A program made the position numbers and the translations under genes. From the NCBI RefSeq assembly GCF_000218685.1, contig NW_006763295.1, forward strand, positions 2,802,882 to 2,866,881: a stretch of DNA of 64,000 nucleotides, read 5' to 3'. Source of the stretch: Serpula lacrymans var. lacrymans S7.9. Its lineage: Eukaryota; Basidiomycota; Agaricomycetes; Boletales; Serpulaceae. Of the stretch, positions 12,057 through 22,249 are shown one piece after another. The notes beneath the pieces were generated by a model. It was not told the origin of the DNA and did not search any database. It worked only from the letters and a program-made list of their open reading frames with translations. Each line of letters opens with the position of its first letter. The stretch's first letter is position 1.

Positions 12057-14717
12057 TCAGCTTGAGGTTTCCACGACCCGGACCCACGTCACTTCAGAAG
12101 GAGTCGACGACGAAGGAGGCACGTTCTCTTCGTCGCTATCCGCGTCAGCAGCCAGCTCTTCCTTGGTTTCATTGACACCGGTATCTTCACCCTTGGCATT
12201 CGCGTTCGCGTCTGCAATAACAGTTGCCTCCACAGAAGTCGCAGCCTTATCCGCTTCCTTCTTCTCAGCCAAGGCTTTGTCTTTGGTCCCCTGTTCCTGG
12301 AGCTGCAGCTTAAGCTTCGCGAGCTCAAGCTCTTTCTTCTCGAGGTCGGCCTTTTCCTTCTCCTTTTCTAGGAGTTCCTTGCGCCGTTTCTCGCGCTACA
12401 TTTCGATAGGATCAGTTCAACACTTTATTCGACGAGAAAGGTGATATTAGTATGAATGTACGCTCCGACGACTTACTTCCAACTTTTCCTTGATCTCGCG
12501 TTGTTCCTTCTCTTTCTTTAGCCTTTCCTTGAGCTCTCGCTCGCTGATGACCCATGGGGCGGCTTCTTCCGCGGCCGTCTCAGGCTGTGACTTGTTCTTC
12601 AGGAGATCTAGTATCAACAACCACAACAATGAAAAAAGGGAGCACAAAGATATCAGTAACATAATCATGAGAGTAGACAAACGCACCAAATCCCATCCAG
12701 AAAAAAAAAAAAAAAATCAAGCGCAACCACGAACCATCATAGCACCAACAAAAAGATAAACTCACATCCTTGCAGGGCGGCAACGCTAAACTCCTCCTCG
12801 GGAATCGAGTCCGCAAACTTCTTTGCAAGTTGTGCCAACTTCGCAGCATCGAGTGGCTTCGCAGAGTGTTGGCATGCAGCGATGTGCTCCTCCACAGGGG
12901 GAGGCAAATACGCCTGGTTCTTCGCGCCAAACTCCTCGGCACCTGAACCGGGGGTCGTGTTCTTAGTCGACCTCGACACCAGCGAGGAAGTAGACGAGGA
13001 GAACGAGGGTGACATGGACCATAGGGAGGAGTCGTTGGAGCTCGTAGTGGGCGATTGAGGACCGGGTAAATCAATGCCCTCAAGGTCACCTTCCAATACT
13101 TCGGCATCGTCTTCGGTAGAAGGGAAGAAATTGCGGAAAAGTGCCTCTGCTTGCCACTTGGATGCATTCTTGAACTCTATCCATACGTCCATACGACCAG
13201 GACGAGAAAGAGCAGGGTCCAAGCGCTCAAGATGATTCGTCGTGCTATTGTTACAATATCAGCACCATGCCAGCGACGAAAGCACTTGAACAACTCGACA
13301 CTTACGCAAACAAAATACGGCCCTCGGCCGCGGCCACACCATCCAGTGCATTCAACAAACCACTCAGACTCAGCGTGTTCACGTCCGAAATATGGTCCTT
13401 ATTGTGCCTCTTATGCCTGCTGTTTGCACTCGACGTAGGCTCGGGAGACGAGTTGCCCTCCTCGCTTGTAGCGCTCGATGAATCGGGCGTGCCCGTCGAG
13501 TTCTTGTCACGGGTGACGCTCCGCGTGAACGCTGCATCGAGGTCCTCCAAGAGAACGATGCATCGTGCGGGAACGCGACCCATGAGGGTCTGGAGCGTAC
13601 TGTCACTGATCCAGGACGAAGACAGCGAGACAACGTAGATGTCGAGCATGAGCTCGCCAGCAATGGCGTGGATAAGAGAGCTCTTTCCTGAGCCTGGGAC
13701 ACCATGCAAGAGATAACCACGACGGAAAGGGATACCACGGTCAGCATACCACTATCATGGTTGTGATTGATGAGTGTGTTATTACCAAGATGAGCGACAT
13801 ATTTACCTTTTCGGATTTCAAGAAATCACGCGTGTCGTTGAGAAGCATCTCCTTTACACCTGGGTTGAGGACGATAGACGACATGGGACGCTTGTGGCGC
13901 GAGTCTGTCCAGCGCCAGCTACCATGAGAGTCTGCGAAATAGATCTGGATGCGGTGTATCGCCTCGGCCTCGTACTCTTTCTTGGCCTGCAGCACAAGCT
14001 GCTTCAAGATCGAGTTATTCCTTGCCACAACACTGTCACACAACGCATTAGCCATCCGTTCGTCAAAGCGACATATAACAGACGGGCGCCTACCTTATCG
14101 ACAACACCTCACATCCACTCCCGTCGCTCTTTCTCCCACGCCTGACTCTGAGCCAGTGGCCCTTGTAGTAGATAGTGTGGGTGGTGTCGAAGGTGGGTTG
14201 GAAGACGACGCGGGTCTTGACTTTGCCTGGGGCTGTGTCGTCCCCATCGTCTTCTTCTTCTTCGTCGCAGAAGGAGTTGTCAGCGGTGCGCGAGCCGGAG
14301 AAGCCGGGGGTGGTGGTGCGAGTGGTCGTCTCGAACTCTCTGGAACGCTGCCACTCGGGACGGCGAGAGAGCCAGAGCATGAGCCAGTCATAGGGATAGT
14401 CTTCCTCTGAGAAGTGGGCGGTGAGGAAGAAAGCTGTGCAGGGGGAAACTCTGAGCTCAGCATGGGACACTTGGGGTGGCAGAATGGACGAGGAGACTTA
14501 CAGTTCACAAAATGGGACCTGCGGGTGAAATACGGGTGAGAACGGGTGGGTGAGTAGGTGTGGTTCTGAGAAGAGAAGAGACGCACCAAGCAGAGCTAGA
14601 GACTCTCCTTGCTGTCTCTACGGTTCCCCCCAGGACGACAAGCTTCATGCCGTCAATGACGGACGAGCCTCCTGCGCCGCCTACGAGGGGTTGAACGAGC
14701 GATTTGAGAGCGTCCAT
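12057..14717 (-). CDS. BCS1-like AAA ATPase
   Basis: Eight exons: 14717-14587, 14518-14502, 14433-14094, 14020-13807, 13751-13306, 13244-12766, 12607-12477 and 12395-12057, giving 698 residues. The N-terminal half is a BCS1-N region with one likely membrane segment after MKLVVLGG. The AAA module has Walker A GVPGSGKSS (251-259), Walker B CIVLLEDLDAAF, and the sensor/arginine-finger part TTNHLERLDPALSRPGRMD. A serine-rich insert sits between Walker B and the sensor. The C-terminus is a charged coiled coil (LKERLKKEKEQREIKEKLE), not present in yeast Bcs1. True Bcs1 inserts the Rieske protein into respiratory complex III. Basidiomycetes have many BCS1-like paralogues, and the long insert and coiled tail suggest one of these rather than the orthologue. 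Exon 2 is only 17 bases. Confidence 0.88.
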
Positions 14718-15190
14718 GCCAATGTGGATGTAAGGAAGGAATCAGTTTACAAGCCAATGCTGCGAACACAGTGAAGACGGGTGGGGGTCAGCGGGTGTGG
14801 GTGTGGTGGTTGGAAGCAAAAGGAGGTCAGGGCTATCTAGGGTGAATACAGCGGATGTAGGGCAGGTCTGTGCGGGTACTCTAGGGCGCTACTGTGATTG
14901 AGTGTTATAGACTATGGTATGACTAGCACTGACTGTCGCAACCGCAGACTGACTTGTCAAGACGAGAGAGTCAAGTCAGGACGCGTCAGCGGAACGTGGT
15001 CCTATATTCCCGACTTTTGGCGCCCATTTATATCAGCTCACGCCACCGGCTAACTTCTCTCACTTTCTTGTTCGCTTGCATGTCCATAAAGCACTCCATC
15101 GACAAATGCGGAGACAAGGGCTATCGATACAGTATGTGTACATTATATTACTGATAGCAAGCAAGGACAACTTGTAGACAGCGCTAGACT
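14718..15190. other. intergenic, BCS1-like promoter
   Basis: The gap lies upstream of the BCS1-like gene and downstream of the next minus-strand gene. A TATA-like stretch (complement of TTTATATC, near 15,026) is visible; no gene is supported. Confidence 0.4.
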
Positions 15191-16765
15191 CTAAGACATG
15201 GCCAGGAACAGCCCCTCTACTGCCACATTGGCCTGCCACACTCCCAGCCTCCTCACTGCCCGCAGCACCAATGGCGCGGGAAGCACGAGCACGAAAGCAA
15301 CTGGGACGAAAACAACAAGAATAAGAGAGACCAATAGCGTGATCCCTGGTTTGATCACGAGAAAATAGAAGAGCGCCTGGTATGAAGTCGGGTCTGTGAA
15401 CTGAGAAAGGGGCTTGGTCATGAACCAACAAGTGAATAAAAGGCAGATGCCTACCATCGCATATGCATTTTTGTAGAATGACGTTTCGTACTTCGTACCG
15501 GTTGCTGCGCCCGATTCCACCTCTGCAGGTGTCGCTGGGCGCTGGCGAGTGAAGATGGGCCGTGCAGGATACGGCAGCGGATAGGCAAGAGGTCCGTGGA
15601 ATGTAGACTGAAGAGCAAGCTGCACAAAGTTAACGACGCCGAATAAACCTTGAATATACAATGTGCACTCACCTCTCCCCTGGCAAACGCCCTGGCTCCT
15701 ATTAGATCGAAGAAACACAGGACAGCGCCTAATGGAAGTGCCATCAGCAGTGTGGTTCCAGTCTACAAAGACCGTTGTTCCATCAGCTTGATAATTCAAA
15801 TAGACTTGGAGAGCATGGTGAATGGAACGGTAGTCTAGAACGAGAAAGAATCGAGACAAGACGCCCGGTGATAGCTATTCTTACAACCCCCAAGGTCCGA
15901 TGTCGCGAGCGCAATCAAACCTTGCCGATGTGGGGTACTAGTACACCGGATGGGTTGAGCATAAGGATACTCTGGTTAGAGCTATACCAAGATAAGAACG
16001 TAGGGAAAGGTACTCCTTGGAGTCGCATAGCCCGCGGCAAGGGATTAGATTTCGAGAGAAACTCACCAAAGTAAAGATAAAGAGGTATATCCACGCTGCG
16101 AGCGCATAAGGAAAGTTGAGCACCATGAGGTGGAATACGGCGGCGTAGTACGCTCTCTTGAACACCGGCCGAAAATACCTCGCCCATGCGCGCCTCGAAA
16201 ACAGCAATGGGTGTCTCCCGCTCTCTCTGTGCTGATACTCTGGCAGCACATAATCCCTGCCGGTATGCACATGAGAACCGTGGGTGGGAGCACGAGCGTC
16301 ATCACGCTGTTCGCCCGCGAGGAGATCATAGTCATCCACGTCGCTCGAGTCGTCAACGTCAGCTCGAAAGAGTGAGAGTACAGTCTGGGCGAGAGAAGGA
16401 GCGGCAGAGCTTGAGGATAAGACTGTGCTTGTGTGCGACGCAGAACGGGGACGGGTTAAGCGCCGTGTGGAGCTGATGAGAGAGGCGTTGGAGGGTGCGA
16501 GGAGCGGTGTTGTCTCTGACGCATCGTCAGAGGGTGGGAAGGGGCGAAGGAGCACGCGGGAGGGCGGGGAGTGGGCGGGAGGATGGTCGTGCTCGCTGTC
16601 AGGGATGGGCTCTGGGGAGGAGAGCTGGGTGGACTGGAGACGGCGGGAGAGACGGCGGGAGGAGCGAGCTCGACGTTCGCGGGAGGGATAGGGCGGTGGC
16701 GGGTCGTCGGATGGAGGCGGGTCGACGAGAATGACGCTGGCAGGACTGTCTGGCGCAATGGTCAT
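15191..16765 (-). CDS. multi-pass membrane protein with long disordered N-terminus, function unknown
   Basis: Four exons: 16765-16067, 15762-15673, 15619-15455 and 15400-15191, in phase, giving 387 residues. The first 210 residues are disordered (D/P/S/R-rich, with RRARSSRRLSRR) and likely cytosolic. Hydrophobic segments follow around FPYALAAWIYLFIFTL, TTLLMALPLGAVLCFFDLIG and LVSLILVVFVPVAFVLVLPA, then a short conserved end LGVWQANVAVEGLFLAMS. The pattern recalls putative sensor-like membrane proteins, but I would not assign a function. The first intron (15,763-16,066) is 304 bases, long for this genome, and might hide a small exon. A start one exon upstream of MTIAPDSP is possible, since the frame is open farther 5'. 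Confidence 0.7.
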
Positions 16766-16899
16766 GCTGATAAGACAACGTCTCCAATGCGTAGTGCGCT
16801 GAGCTAAAGGGGAAGGCTCAATCGGGAAGGTCAGGACAAATAGAGCACAACACGGGCACTCAACGCCCACAAAGTCATGCTTAGTTCCGCCACGACAAC

Positions 16900-17429
16900 A
16901 TGATGCGTTGGTTTGTCATCATCGCGGCCCTCCCAGTCGTCCTCCAGATATCGCTCATCCTGTTCTTCGTGGGTCTCTTGTCCTCCACCCCGCCGTCGCT
17001 GGTGTCGTCACTGGCGCCGTGGGTGTGTCAATGATCCTAATCTTGCTGACAATCGTCCTGCCCTCGTTCTCGGTTCACTGTCCATACCAGTCTCCTCAAT
17101 CTTGGATATTCTTCGTCATCGTAAAGCCCCTGCGCATCTTTTTCTCCCCGACGAGCCTCAGGCTGCCTTTCAAGAACTCGCCAAAAACAACCACCAGTAC
17201 CCCACCCACCGGCTCGCCTCCCCTCAAGAACTGGCGTGAGCGTGATCTAGCGATCGCAGAGCGCTTTGGGGATGAACTTGATGTGCAAATACTCGAGATT
17301 GCCGATCAGCATTTCATGAACGAGGACTTTTTGGGGAATGTCGTCCGTCCGTGTATTGCGCGTGCGTTGTTTTTACAGTATCATGGCCTACCGCGCATGT
17401 TGTTCGGTCAAGACGATCGAGAGTGCTGA
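16900..17429 (+). pseudogene. 5'-truncated, frame-shifted DUF6535 fragment
   Basis: The stretch encodes the second half of a DUF6535 membrane domain in two frames. The first is RHDNMMRWFVIIAALPVVLQ then LFFVGLL. After a single-base loss near 16,982 the next frame gives LHPAVAGVVTGAVGVSM, TIVLPSF and CPYQSPQSW. The rest (ERDLAIAERFGDELDVQ, FMNEDFLGNVVRPC) is the linker usually found after this domain. A second frame break near 17,360 leads into the repeat array. The N-terminal half of the domain is missing, and only 135 bases separate the fragment from the divergent membrane-protein gene, so the gene has lost its own 5' end. DUF6535 is an expanded basidiomycete family without known function. 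Confidence 0.6.
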
Positions 17430-19068
17430 GCGTATCCCACTCACGGAAAACACAACTATCACGCTGTTGGAATTCGCGCTCGACATATACAAGACTGTTC
17501 CTCTTCGCACAAAGCCTCATGCAGATAAGAAACACTATCATCAGCGTCTTTCCCATATTATATCAGAGCTGTATGCTGTCGTGAGCAATGCCGATCCTCA
17601 TCTTCCCATGGACGAAGTCCGCTTTGATACCAAGGTTCGCCCTTTTATTGAAGTCATGGAAAGAGAAAGTGCAATCAAGTGTCTCTACAACGTCATTTGT
17701 CGCAGCACCAACTGCTCTATGAAAAGAATCAAACGGCAGATGCCCATTTTCACCGCGAGAAAGCTCAACACTAGGATCATTCGCATTGCTGAACACCTCT
17801 TGGAACAAATTCCGGGAGAGATAGATCGTGATAATATCTATCCGCAACGCCCTGAGCTGATCAACATTATCTCCAGCCTCTCATTGTCGCCAGACACTCC
17901 GGTGGAATGGAAGGAGTACTATTTGAAGCAGGTGATCCACCCGGCCCTCAACGCCATGACCCCAAAGGTCGCTGCTGAAGTCCTTCTCAAGATCATTTCA
18001 TGCCGATCAAAGTGTCCTCTCATTATTATCCATTTGTGCGGACGAATTGGCTGCACAAAGGACATGACGATCACTTCGCTGAACATGGCTGCTGTCTTAT
18101 TGCGGAGGGAACAGGAATGGAGAGCACAGGAAGGCCACCTGTTGAACTACCAACGTCGGGCTCTCGTCAACGTCATATCTAAACTACATTTCTTGGTAGT
18201 GGAAGAGGTAGCGCAAGAGCGCCATTTTGGACAGTACGGTCAGAGAACGGATACGCCGACGCTGATCAACTTGATGGAGCCGCGGGCGGCTGCGCAGTGT
18301 CTCTACAGTATCGTGGCTGATCGGGCAGGTTGCACATTGGCCGAAGTCGAAGACTTTGGTGTCATTTCGCCGATTAGAGACGTGGCAGATGTATTGGTGG
18401 GCATTGCCAAGCGTATTTTACAGAAATTGAATGATGAAGACGATCGTGTTGCTTTACACCGTTCGCGCTTGGTCTACATATTGTCTGAAGTGTGTGGACC
18501 AGTAAGTAGTGACCACCTGAGGGATACGCACATGCAAGATGTGATCTTCCCCATACTGCAAGCCATGAAGCCCGTCGCCGCGGCCACGTGCTTCCATCAC
18601 ATCGTTGCTCGCAGAACTCGGTGGCCCGTGCATGCTGTCCATGAATGGGAGGAAATTTCTTGGAATGAGAACGCGACAATGACTATTCTCAACATCTCTG
18701 CCGATATCTTGCGAAGAATGCCCGATGGCGACGAGTCGACGGCTGCTCACCGCTCGCGTCTCGTGAACGTCGTGTCGAGTTTGTTTCTCTTAGTATCCCG
18801 CGATGGGCATGACGTAGACGGGACCCATCTACAGGACGTCACGCGTCCCCTCATCACTTTCATGCACCCCGAAGCTGCGGCACGCTGTCTATTCACCTTA
18901 ATCTCTCTCCGTTCCGGATGTTCTACGAAAGAAATCGAGGACTGCGATGTCATTGATTATTTTGATGTACAGGGACATCAAGAGCTGTTGACCATTGCGA
19001 GCGATGTTCTTCGCATGTTTGGCGTTGGCGAAGATCAAATCGCTCCTAGCCGCTCACGTCCTCTCTGA
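17338..19068 (+). CDS. repeat protein, left half of the DUF6535-linked array (units 1-6), probably part of a broken gene
   Basis: This is an open frame of 576 codons whose first convincing peptide is CFYSIMAYRACC. It contains six units of about 97 residues with the pattern CLYxIVAxRAGC ... LLxIAxDIxxRI ... HRxRLVNIxSxL ... DVxRPLxxxMxPxAAA. Units 1-6 are more diverged than those to the right. The listed ATG may not be the real start, because the frame seems to continue from the DUF6535 linker before a frame break at about 17,360. It ends in a TGA at 19,066-19,068, placed in the middle of unit 6 and created by a small deletion. No signal peptide or catalytic motif is visible; the units look all-helical. 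Function unknown. Confidence 0.5.
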   Translation: MSSVRVLRVRCFYSIMAYRACCSVKTIESAERIPLTENTTITLLEFALDIYKTVPLRTKPHADKKHYHQRLSHIISELYAVVSNADPHLPMDEVRFDTKVRPFIEVMERESAIKCLYNVICRSTNCSMKRIKRQMPIFTARKLNTRIIRIAEHLLEQIPGEIDRDNIYPQRPELINIISSLSLSPDTPVEWKEYYLKQVIHPALNAMTPKVAAEVLLKIISCRSKCPLIIIHLCGRIGCTKDMTITSLNMAAVLLRREQEWRAQEGHLLNYQRRALVNVISKLHFLVVEEVAQERHFGQYGQRTDTPTLINLMEPRAAAQCLYSIVADRAGCTLAEVEDFGVISPIRDVADVLVGIAKRILQKLNDEDDRVALHRSRLVYILSEVCGPVSSDHLRDTHMQDVIFPILQAMKPVAAATCFHHIVARRTRWPVHAVHEWEEISWNENATMTILNISADILRRMPDGDESTAAHRSRLVNVVSSLFLLVSRDGHDVDGTHLQDVTRPLITFMHPEAAARCLFTLISLRSGCSTKEIEDCDVIDYFDVQGHQELLTIASDVLRMFGVGEDQIAPSRSRPL

Positions 19069-21750
19069 GTTAGTGGAACCAGAGAGGATACAGAGCGTAC
19101 CGGAGGAATTGATTCGTCCCTGCCTTGAGAGCATGCGCCGGGTACGGCGGCGATGTGTCTCTATAGGGTTATCGCTCGGCAAGCCGGCTGTCCCCGCGAG
19201 GCGATTATGTCCTGTGATATCATTCCGTGCACTGGGGATGCGACGGACGCTTTGCTAGGCATGGCTATGGACATATTCAAGAGAATTCACTCGGATGAGG
19301 ACAATCAGGTCTCGCACCAAACTCGTCTCGTTAACATCGTTGCTGAACTGTCCGTGTCTGTTGACGCGAGCAGCAGATCTGTGAAAGACGCGCGTCTGCG
19401 CGATGTCGTTCGCCCCCTTATTGCGACTCTTGAACCAGAAGTGGCGGTACTTTTACTTTGCGTGTATGACATCGTCGCCCACCGTGCGGGCTGTCCTAGG
19501 AAAGACTTTGAGAGCTTTTGCCCCATCCCGTCTATGGGGAAGGTGACGGATGTGCTGTTGGATATTACGAAGGACGTGGCGAGCAGAACTCGCGCAGACG
19601 ATGATTCCACCGCGTGGCACTTGTTGCGCTTGGGTCATATAACATGTCAGCTTTCCGGGTTTGATGACCCCACCGAGGGAACTACGAAGGAGGGTCGCCG
19701 GCGGGATGTGATTTTTCCTATCAAAGATATGGAACCTGAGTCTGCGGCGATCTGCTTGTATGATATCGTTGCTCACGAAGCTGGCTGTCCCCGCGAGGCG
19801 ATCCTGGCGTGTGAGGCTTTTCCAAGTACTGGGGATGCGACAGATTTACTATTGGACATCACCGAACAAGTTATTCGGCGGATGGAGGGCTATGGTGATG
19901 GACAAATGTTACATCAAATGCGTCTGGTGAACATTCTTTCCGAGCTTTCCGTATCGGAGGATGCAGGGAGCATATTAGCCAAAGAGACTATGTTGTTCAC
20001 TCTGGAGGCGAAAACGGCTGCAGAATGTCTATACAACGTCATTGCCCGTCTGGTGAACTGTTCGTCGCAGGACATCAAAAACTGTGTCGCCATCCCACCT
20101 ACAGGAGTGATGACCGAATCGTTGATGGATGTTGCCCATGATGCGTTCAAAAGGATCAGGCCTGATGATGATCGTGAGGCGTTACATCGCATACGTTTGA
20201 TCAATATTATCGCGGAACTTTCAGCGTCAGATGATGCCCACTGTCAGTCCGTGAAGAAAGGGCGCCTGCAAGATGTTGTCTGTCCTTTGCTTAAAAGTAT
20301 GGATTCGGAACCTGCAGCCACATATTTGTACCACGTTGTCGCCGGTCAAGCTGGCTGCTCCCGCGAGAACATATTGGCCTGTGGTGTCATCCCGCCAACC
20401 GGAGACATGACGAATGTTTTGTTGGATGCTACTGCAGATATTCTTCACAGGATACATAGCTATAGTGATTGTCAAGCTTCCCATCAGAGATGTCTCATCA
20501 ACATCTTGTTTGGACTCTCCGTATCGGATGATGCGAGCAGTATATTTGCAAAAGAAATCCGACTGCGACAAGTGCTTCCCCCTCTTCTGCCCACCCTTGG
20601 ACCAAAGACAGCTGCAGACTGTTTGTACCATATTGTTGCTCACTGCGCTCATTGCTCACCACAAAGTATCAAAAATGGTGGCGCCATTCCTCCTACGGGC
20701 GTGGTCACGGATGTACTGATGGACATGACTAAGGGCGTATTCAATAGAATCTGCTTAGAGGATGATCCTCATGCCTCGCATCGATCCCGGCTGATCAACA
20801 TTTTATCTGAACTATCTGTATCAGCCGAGGCACACAGGAGATCTGTCAAGGAGAGCCATCTGCAGGACGTCATTCGTCCTTTACTGGAGGATATGGATCC
20901 GATCCCAGCCGCGATTTGTTTGTCCAGCATCATAGAGCACCGATCTGAAATCCCTGGAAATCATTTCGTTGACGAGGATATTTCTGGCGCTGAGTGTACT
21001 GCACAATCTCTTTTGGATATTTCCCTCGGAATTCTTCAGAGACTGCCTCATCTGGAGGCAATGGACCCTTATCATTCACGTCTCAATGTCATGTCAAGAC
21101 TTTATGTGTTGGTGATTCAAACGAGCAAAATAGCCGACGAGACCTACCTGCAGACTGTCACACGCCCTTTCTTCAGGGTTATGGAACCAACAGCTGTGGC
21201 AGAATGCATCCGTACTCTTTCCCGCCTCCGGGGTAAAGGCTCGGCAATTACGCTTTTGCTCTTCGCCCTTGAAAACGAACGTCGCTGCGTTGATGAATGT
21301 GGCCTCCTCCAAGACCTTACAGCACTATACCACGACTCGATCGTTCGATATGGCATACTTTCCGACGAGACCAGATTAGAAGAAGTCATTCGACCTCTCA
21401 TCAATCGTATGCCACTGGAACTCGCTGCCGAATGTCTGTTAAGAATTATTGCTGATTGCGCCCAATGTTCGGTTGAGGTCCTTCGCGGCCGCAGCGGCAT
21501 GCCCGCTGAGTTCCAACCAAATGACCAGTTGCTGAATATTGCTCTTGATATCCTCGTAAAGTTCCGTCATCGCCTCTCGGATACTCAACTTCGGCACCGA
21601 TTATGTCTTGTTAACTTGGTATGTCAGCTATACCCTCGACTGGTTGCTCCTTCGCATAGTCTCATCCAGAATATGTGGGCCTCCTTCATGATATGCAGTG
21701 GTCAAGAGGGCATCAATCAGGGACTCAACTTCCTCTTTACTTTACAGTTA
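17368..21750 (+). repeat. tandem array of about 15 protein-level repeats, roughly 97 residues (290 bases) each
   Basis: Reading across the broken frame, 15 units can be aligned by eye. The best-kept positions are CLY.IVA...GC, a short IPPTG turn, LLDI...I..RI, H..RL.NI..ELSVS and L.DVIRPLL..M.P..AA. Units begin near 17,368, 17,680, 17,980, 18,298, 18,589, 18,886, 19,159, 19,459, 19,753, 20,026, 20,323, 20,617, 20,914, 21,202 and 21,430. Units 9 and 11, and units 10 and 12, resemble each other more than their neighbours do (GDxT with AKE against GVxT with SVK), which points to duplication of a two-unit block. Two units (9 and 14) are shortened. The fold is probably helical-solenoid-like; I cannot assign the repeat to a known family. 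Confidence 0.65.
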
Positions 21751-21807
21751 ACAGCCGGAACGAGTCGTTTGTCTCTTCCTTTTCTGGTTCTCGTGTCGGA
21801 GTGCTGA
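19153..21807 (+). CDS. repeat protein, right half of the DUF6535-linked array (units 7-15)
   Basis: This is an open frame of 884 codons without introns, in the same frame as the 17,338-19,068 frame but separated from it by a TGA and 84 bases that code for the repeat only in a shifted frame. Units 7-12 are the most regular of the array (for example PPTGVMTESLMDVAHDAFKR); 13-15 are more diverged. The first codons (MCLYRVIARQAGC) are the beginning of unit 7, so the ATG is an internal methionine rather than a proven start. The end at 21,807 runs past the last unit into a non-repeat tail and may instead be spliced to the open frame at 21,809-22,249. Either a pseudogene half or one exon of a large gene whose break is a sequence error. 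Confidence 0.5.
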   Translation: MCLYRVIARQAGCPREAIMSCDIIPCTGDATDALLGMAMDIFKRIHSDEDNQVSHQTRLVNIVAELSVSVDASSRSVKDARLRDVVRPLIATLEPEVAVLLLCVYDIVAHRAGCPRKDFESFCPIPSMGKVTDVLLDITKDVASRTRADDDSTAWHLLRLGHITCQLSGFDDPTEGTTKEGRRRDVIFPIKDMEPESAAICLYDIVAHEAGCPREAILACEAFPSTGDATDLLLDITEQVIRRMEGYGDGQMLHQMRLVNILSELSVSEDAGSILAKETMLFTLEAKTAAECLYNVIARLVNCSSQDIKNCVAIPPTGVMTESLMDVAHDAFKRIRPDDDREALHRIRLINIIAELSASDDAHCQSVKKGRLQDVVCPLLKSMDSEPAATYLYHVVAGQAGCSRENILACGVIPPTGDMTNVLLDATADILHRIHSYSDCQASHQRCLINILFGLSVSDDASSIFAKEIRLRQVLPPLLPTLGPKTAADCLYHIVAHCAHCSPQSIKNGGAIPPTGVVTDVLMDMTKGVFNRICLEDDPHASHRSRLINILSELSVSAEAHRRSVKESHLQDVIRPLLEDMDPIPAAICLSSIIEHRSEIPGNHFVDEDISGAECTAQSLLDISLGILQRLPHLEAMDPYHSRLNVMSRLYVLVIQTSKIADETYLQTVTRPFFRVMEPTAVAECIRTLSRLRGKGSAITLLLFALENERRCVDECGLLQDLTALYHDSIVRYGILSDETRLEEVIRPLINRMPLELAAECLLRIIADCAQCSVEVLRGRSGMPAEFQPNDQLLNIALDILVKFRHRLSDTQLRHRLCLVNLVCQLYPRLVAPSHSLIQNMWASFMICSGQEGINQGLNFLFTLQLTAGTSRLSLPFLVLVSEC

Positions 21808-21808
21808 A

Positions 21809-22249
21809 ATGTCACATGTACAGTTGCTGCGATCCAATACGTCATCGCATTCGCGAAACATACGATGCACCAAAGTCCTACTAGGTCCTACTCTATTCAT
21901 CAAATCATTTACGATTGCATGCACTATGGCATGCTTGATTGGTAAAAATGGAACCAACTCTGATCGCCAAGCGTACTACCAGAAATACCGCCTGCCACTG
22001 CAAACGGTGTTATTTCAATTTGTAGAGGATAGCTCTCATCGCCCGGGACTATCATTTGGGGTAGAGCACGCTCGCACTCTCAAGCGCTTTTGCGATGGTA
22101 TAAGAGGGCTTGGCGCGATGGATAGCGATATGATAACTAGCGAAGTTGTGGAAAATGTGGTGGCATGCATCAGGGGCGAGAGAAAGGTTAATGATCAAGT
22201 CAACAGAAGCCTCTGCTTATTGCAGGAGACATTCGGCCTTGGAAAGTAA
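21809..22249 (+). CDS. probable C-terminal exon of the repeat protein
   Basis: A 146-codon frame follows the array directly. Its second half looks genuine: RLPLQTVLFQFVEDSSHRPG, LKRFCDGIRGLGAMDSD, VVENVVACIRGERKV, ending LCLLQETFGLGK. The first 45 residues are probably intron or linker. Closely similar helical tails follow repeat or DUF6535 regions in related fungal proteins as far as I recall, but I cannot verify this here. No donor-acceptor pair joining it to the 19,153-21,807 frame is obvious, so the join is inferred from position only. Confidence 0.35.
   Translation: MSHVQLLRSNTSSHSRNIRCTKVLLGPTLFIKSFTIACTMACLIGKNGTNSDRQAYYQKYRLPLQTVLFQFVEDSSHRPGLSFGVEHARTLKRFCDGIRGLGAMDSDMITSEVVENVVACIRGERKVNDQVNRSLCLLQETFGLGK

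Noticed and set aside
19057..19128. A 72-base intron that would remove the TGA inside the repeat array
   Set aside because: The donor GTCCTC and acceptor CTTGAG are poor, and the removed bases encode part of a normal repeat unit in the shifted frame, so a frame break is the simpler reading.
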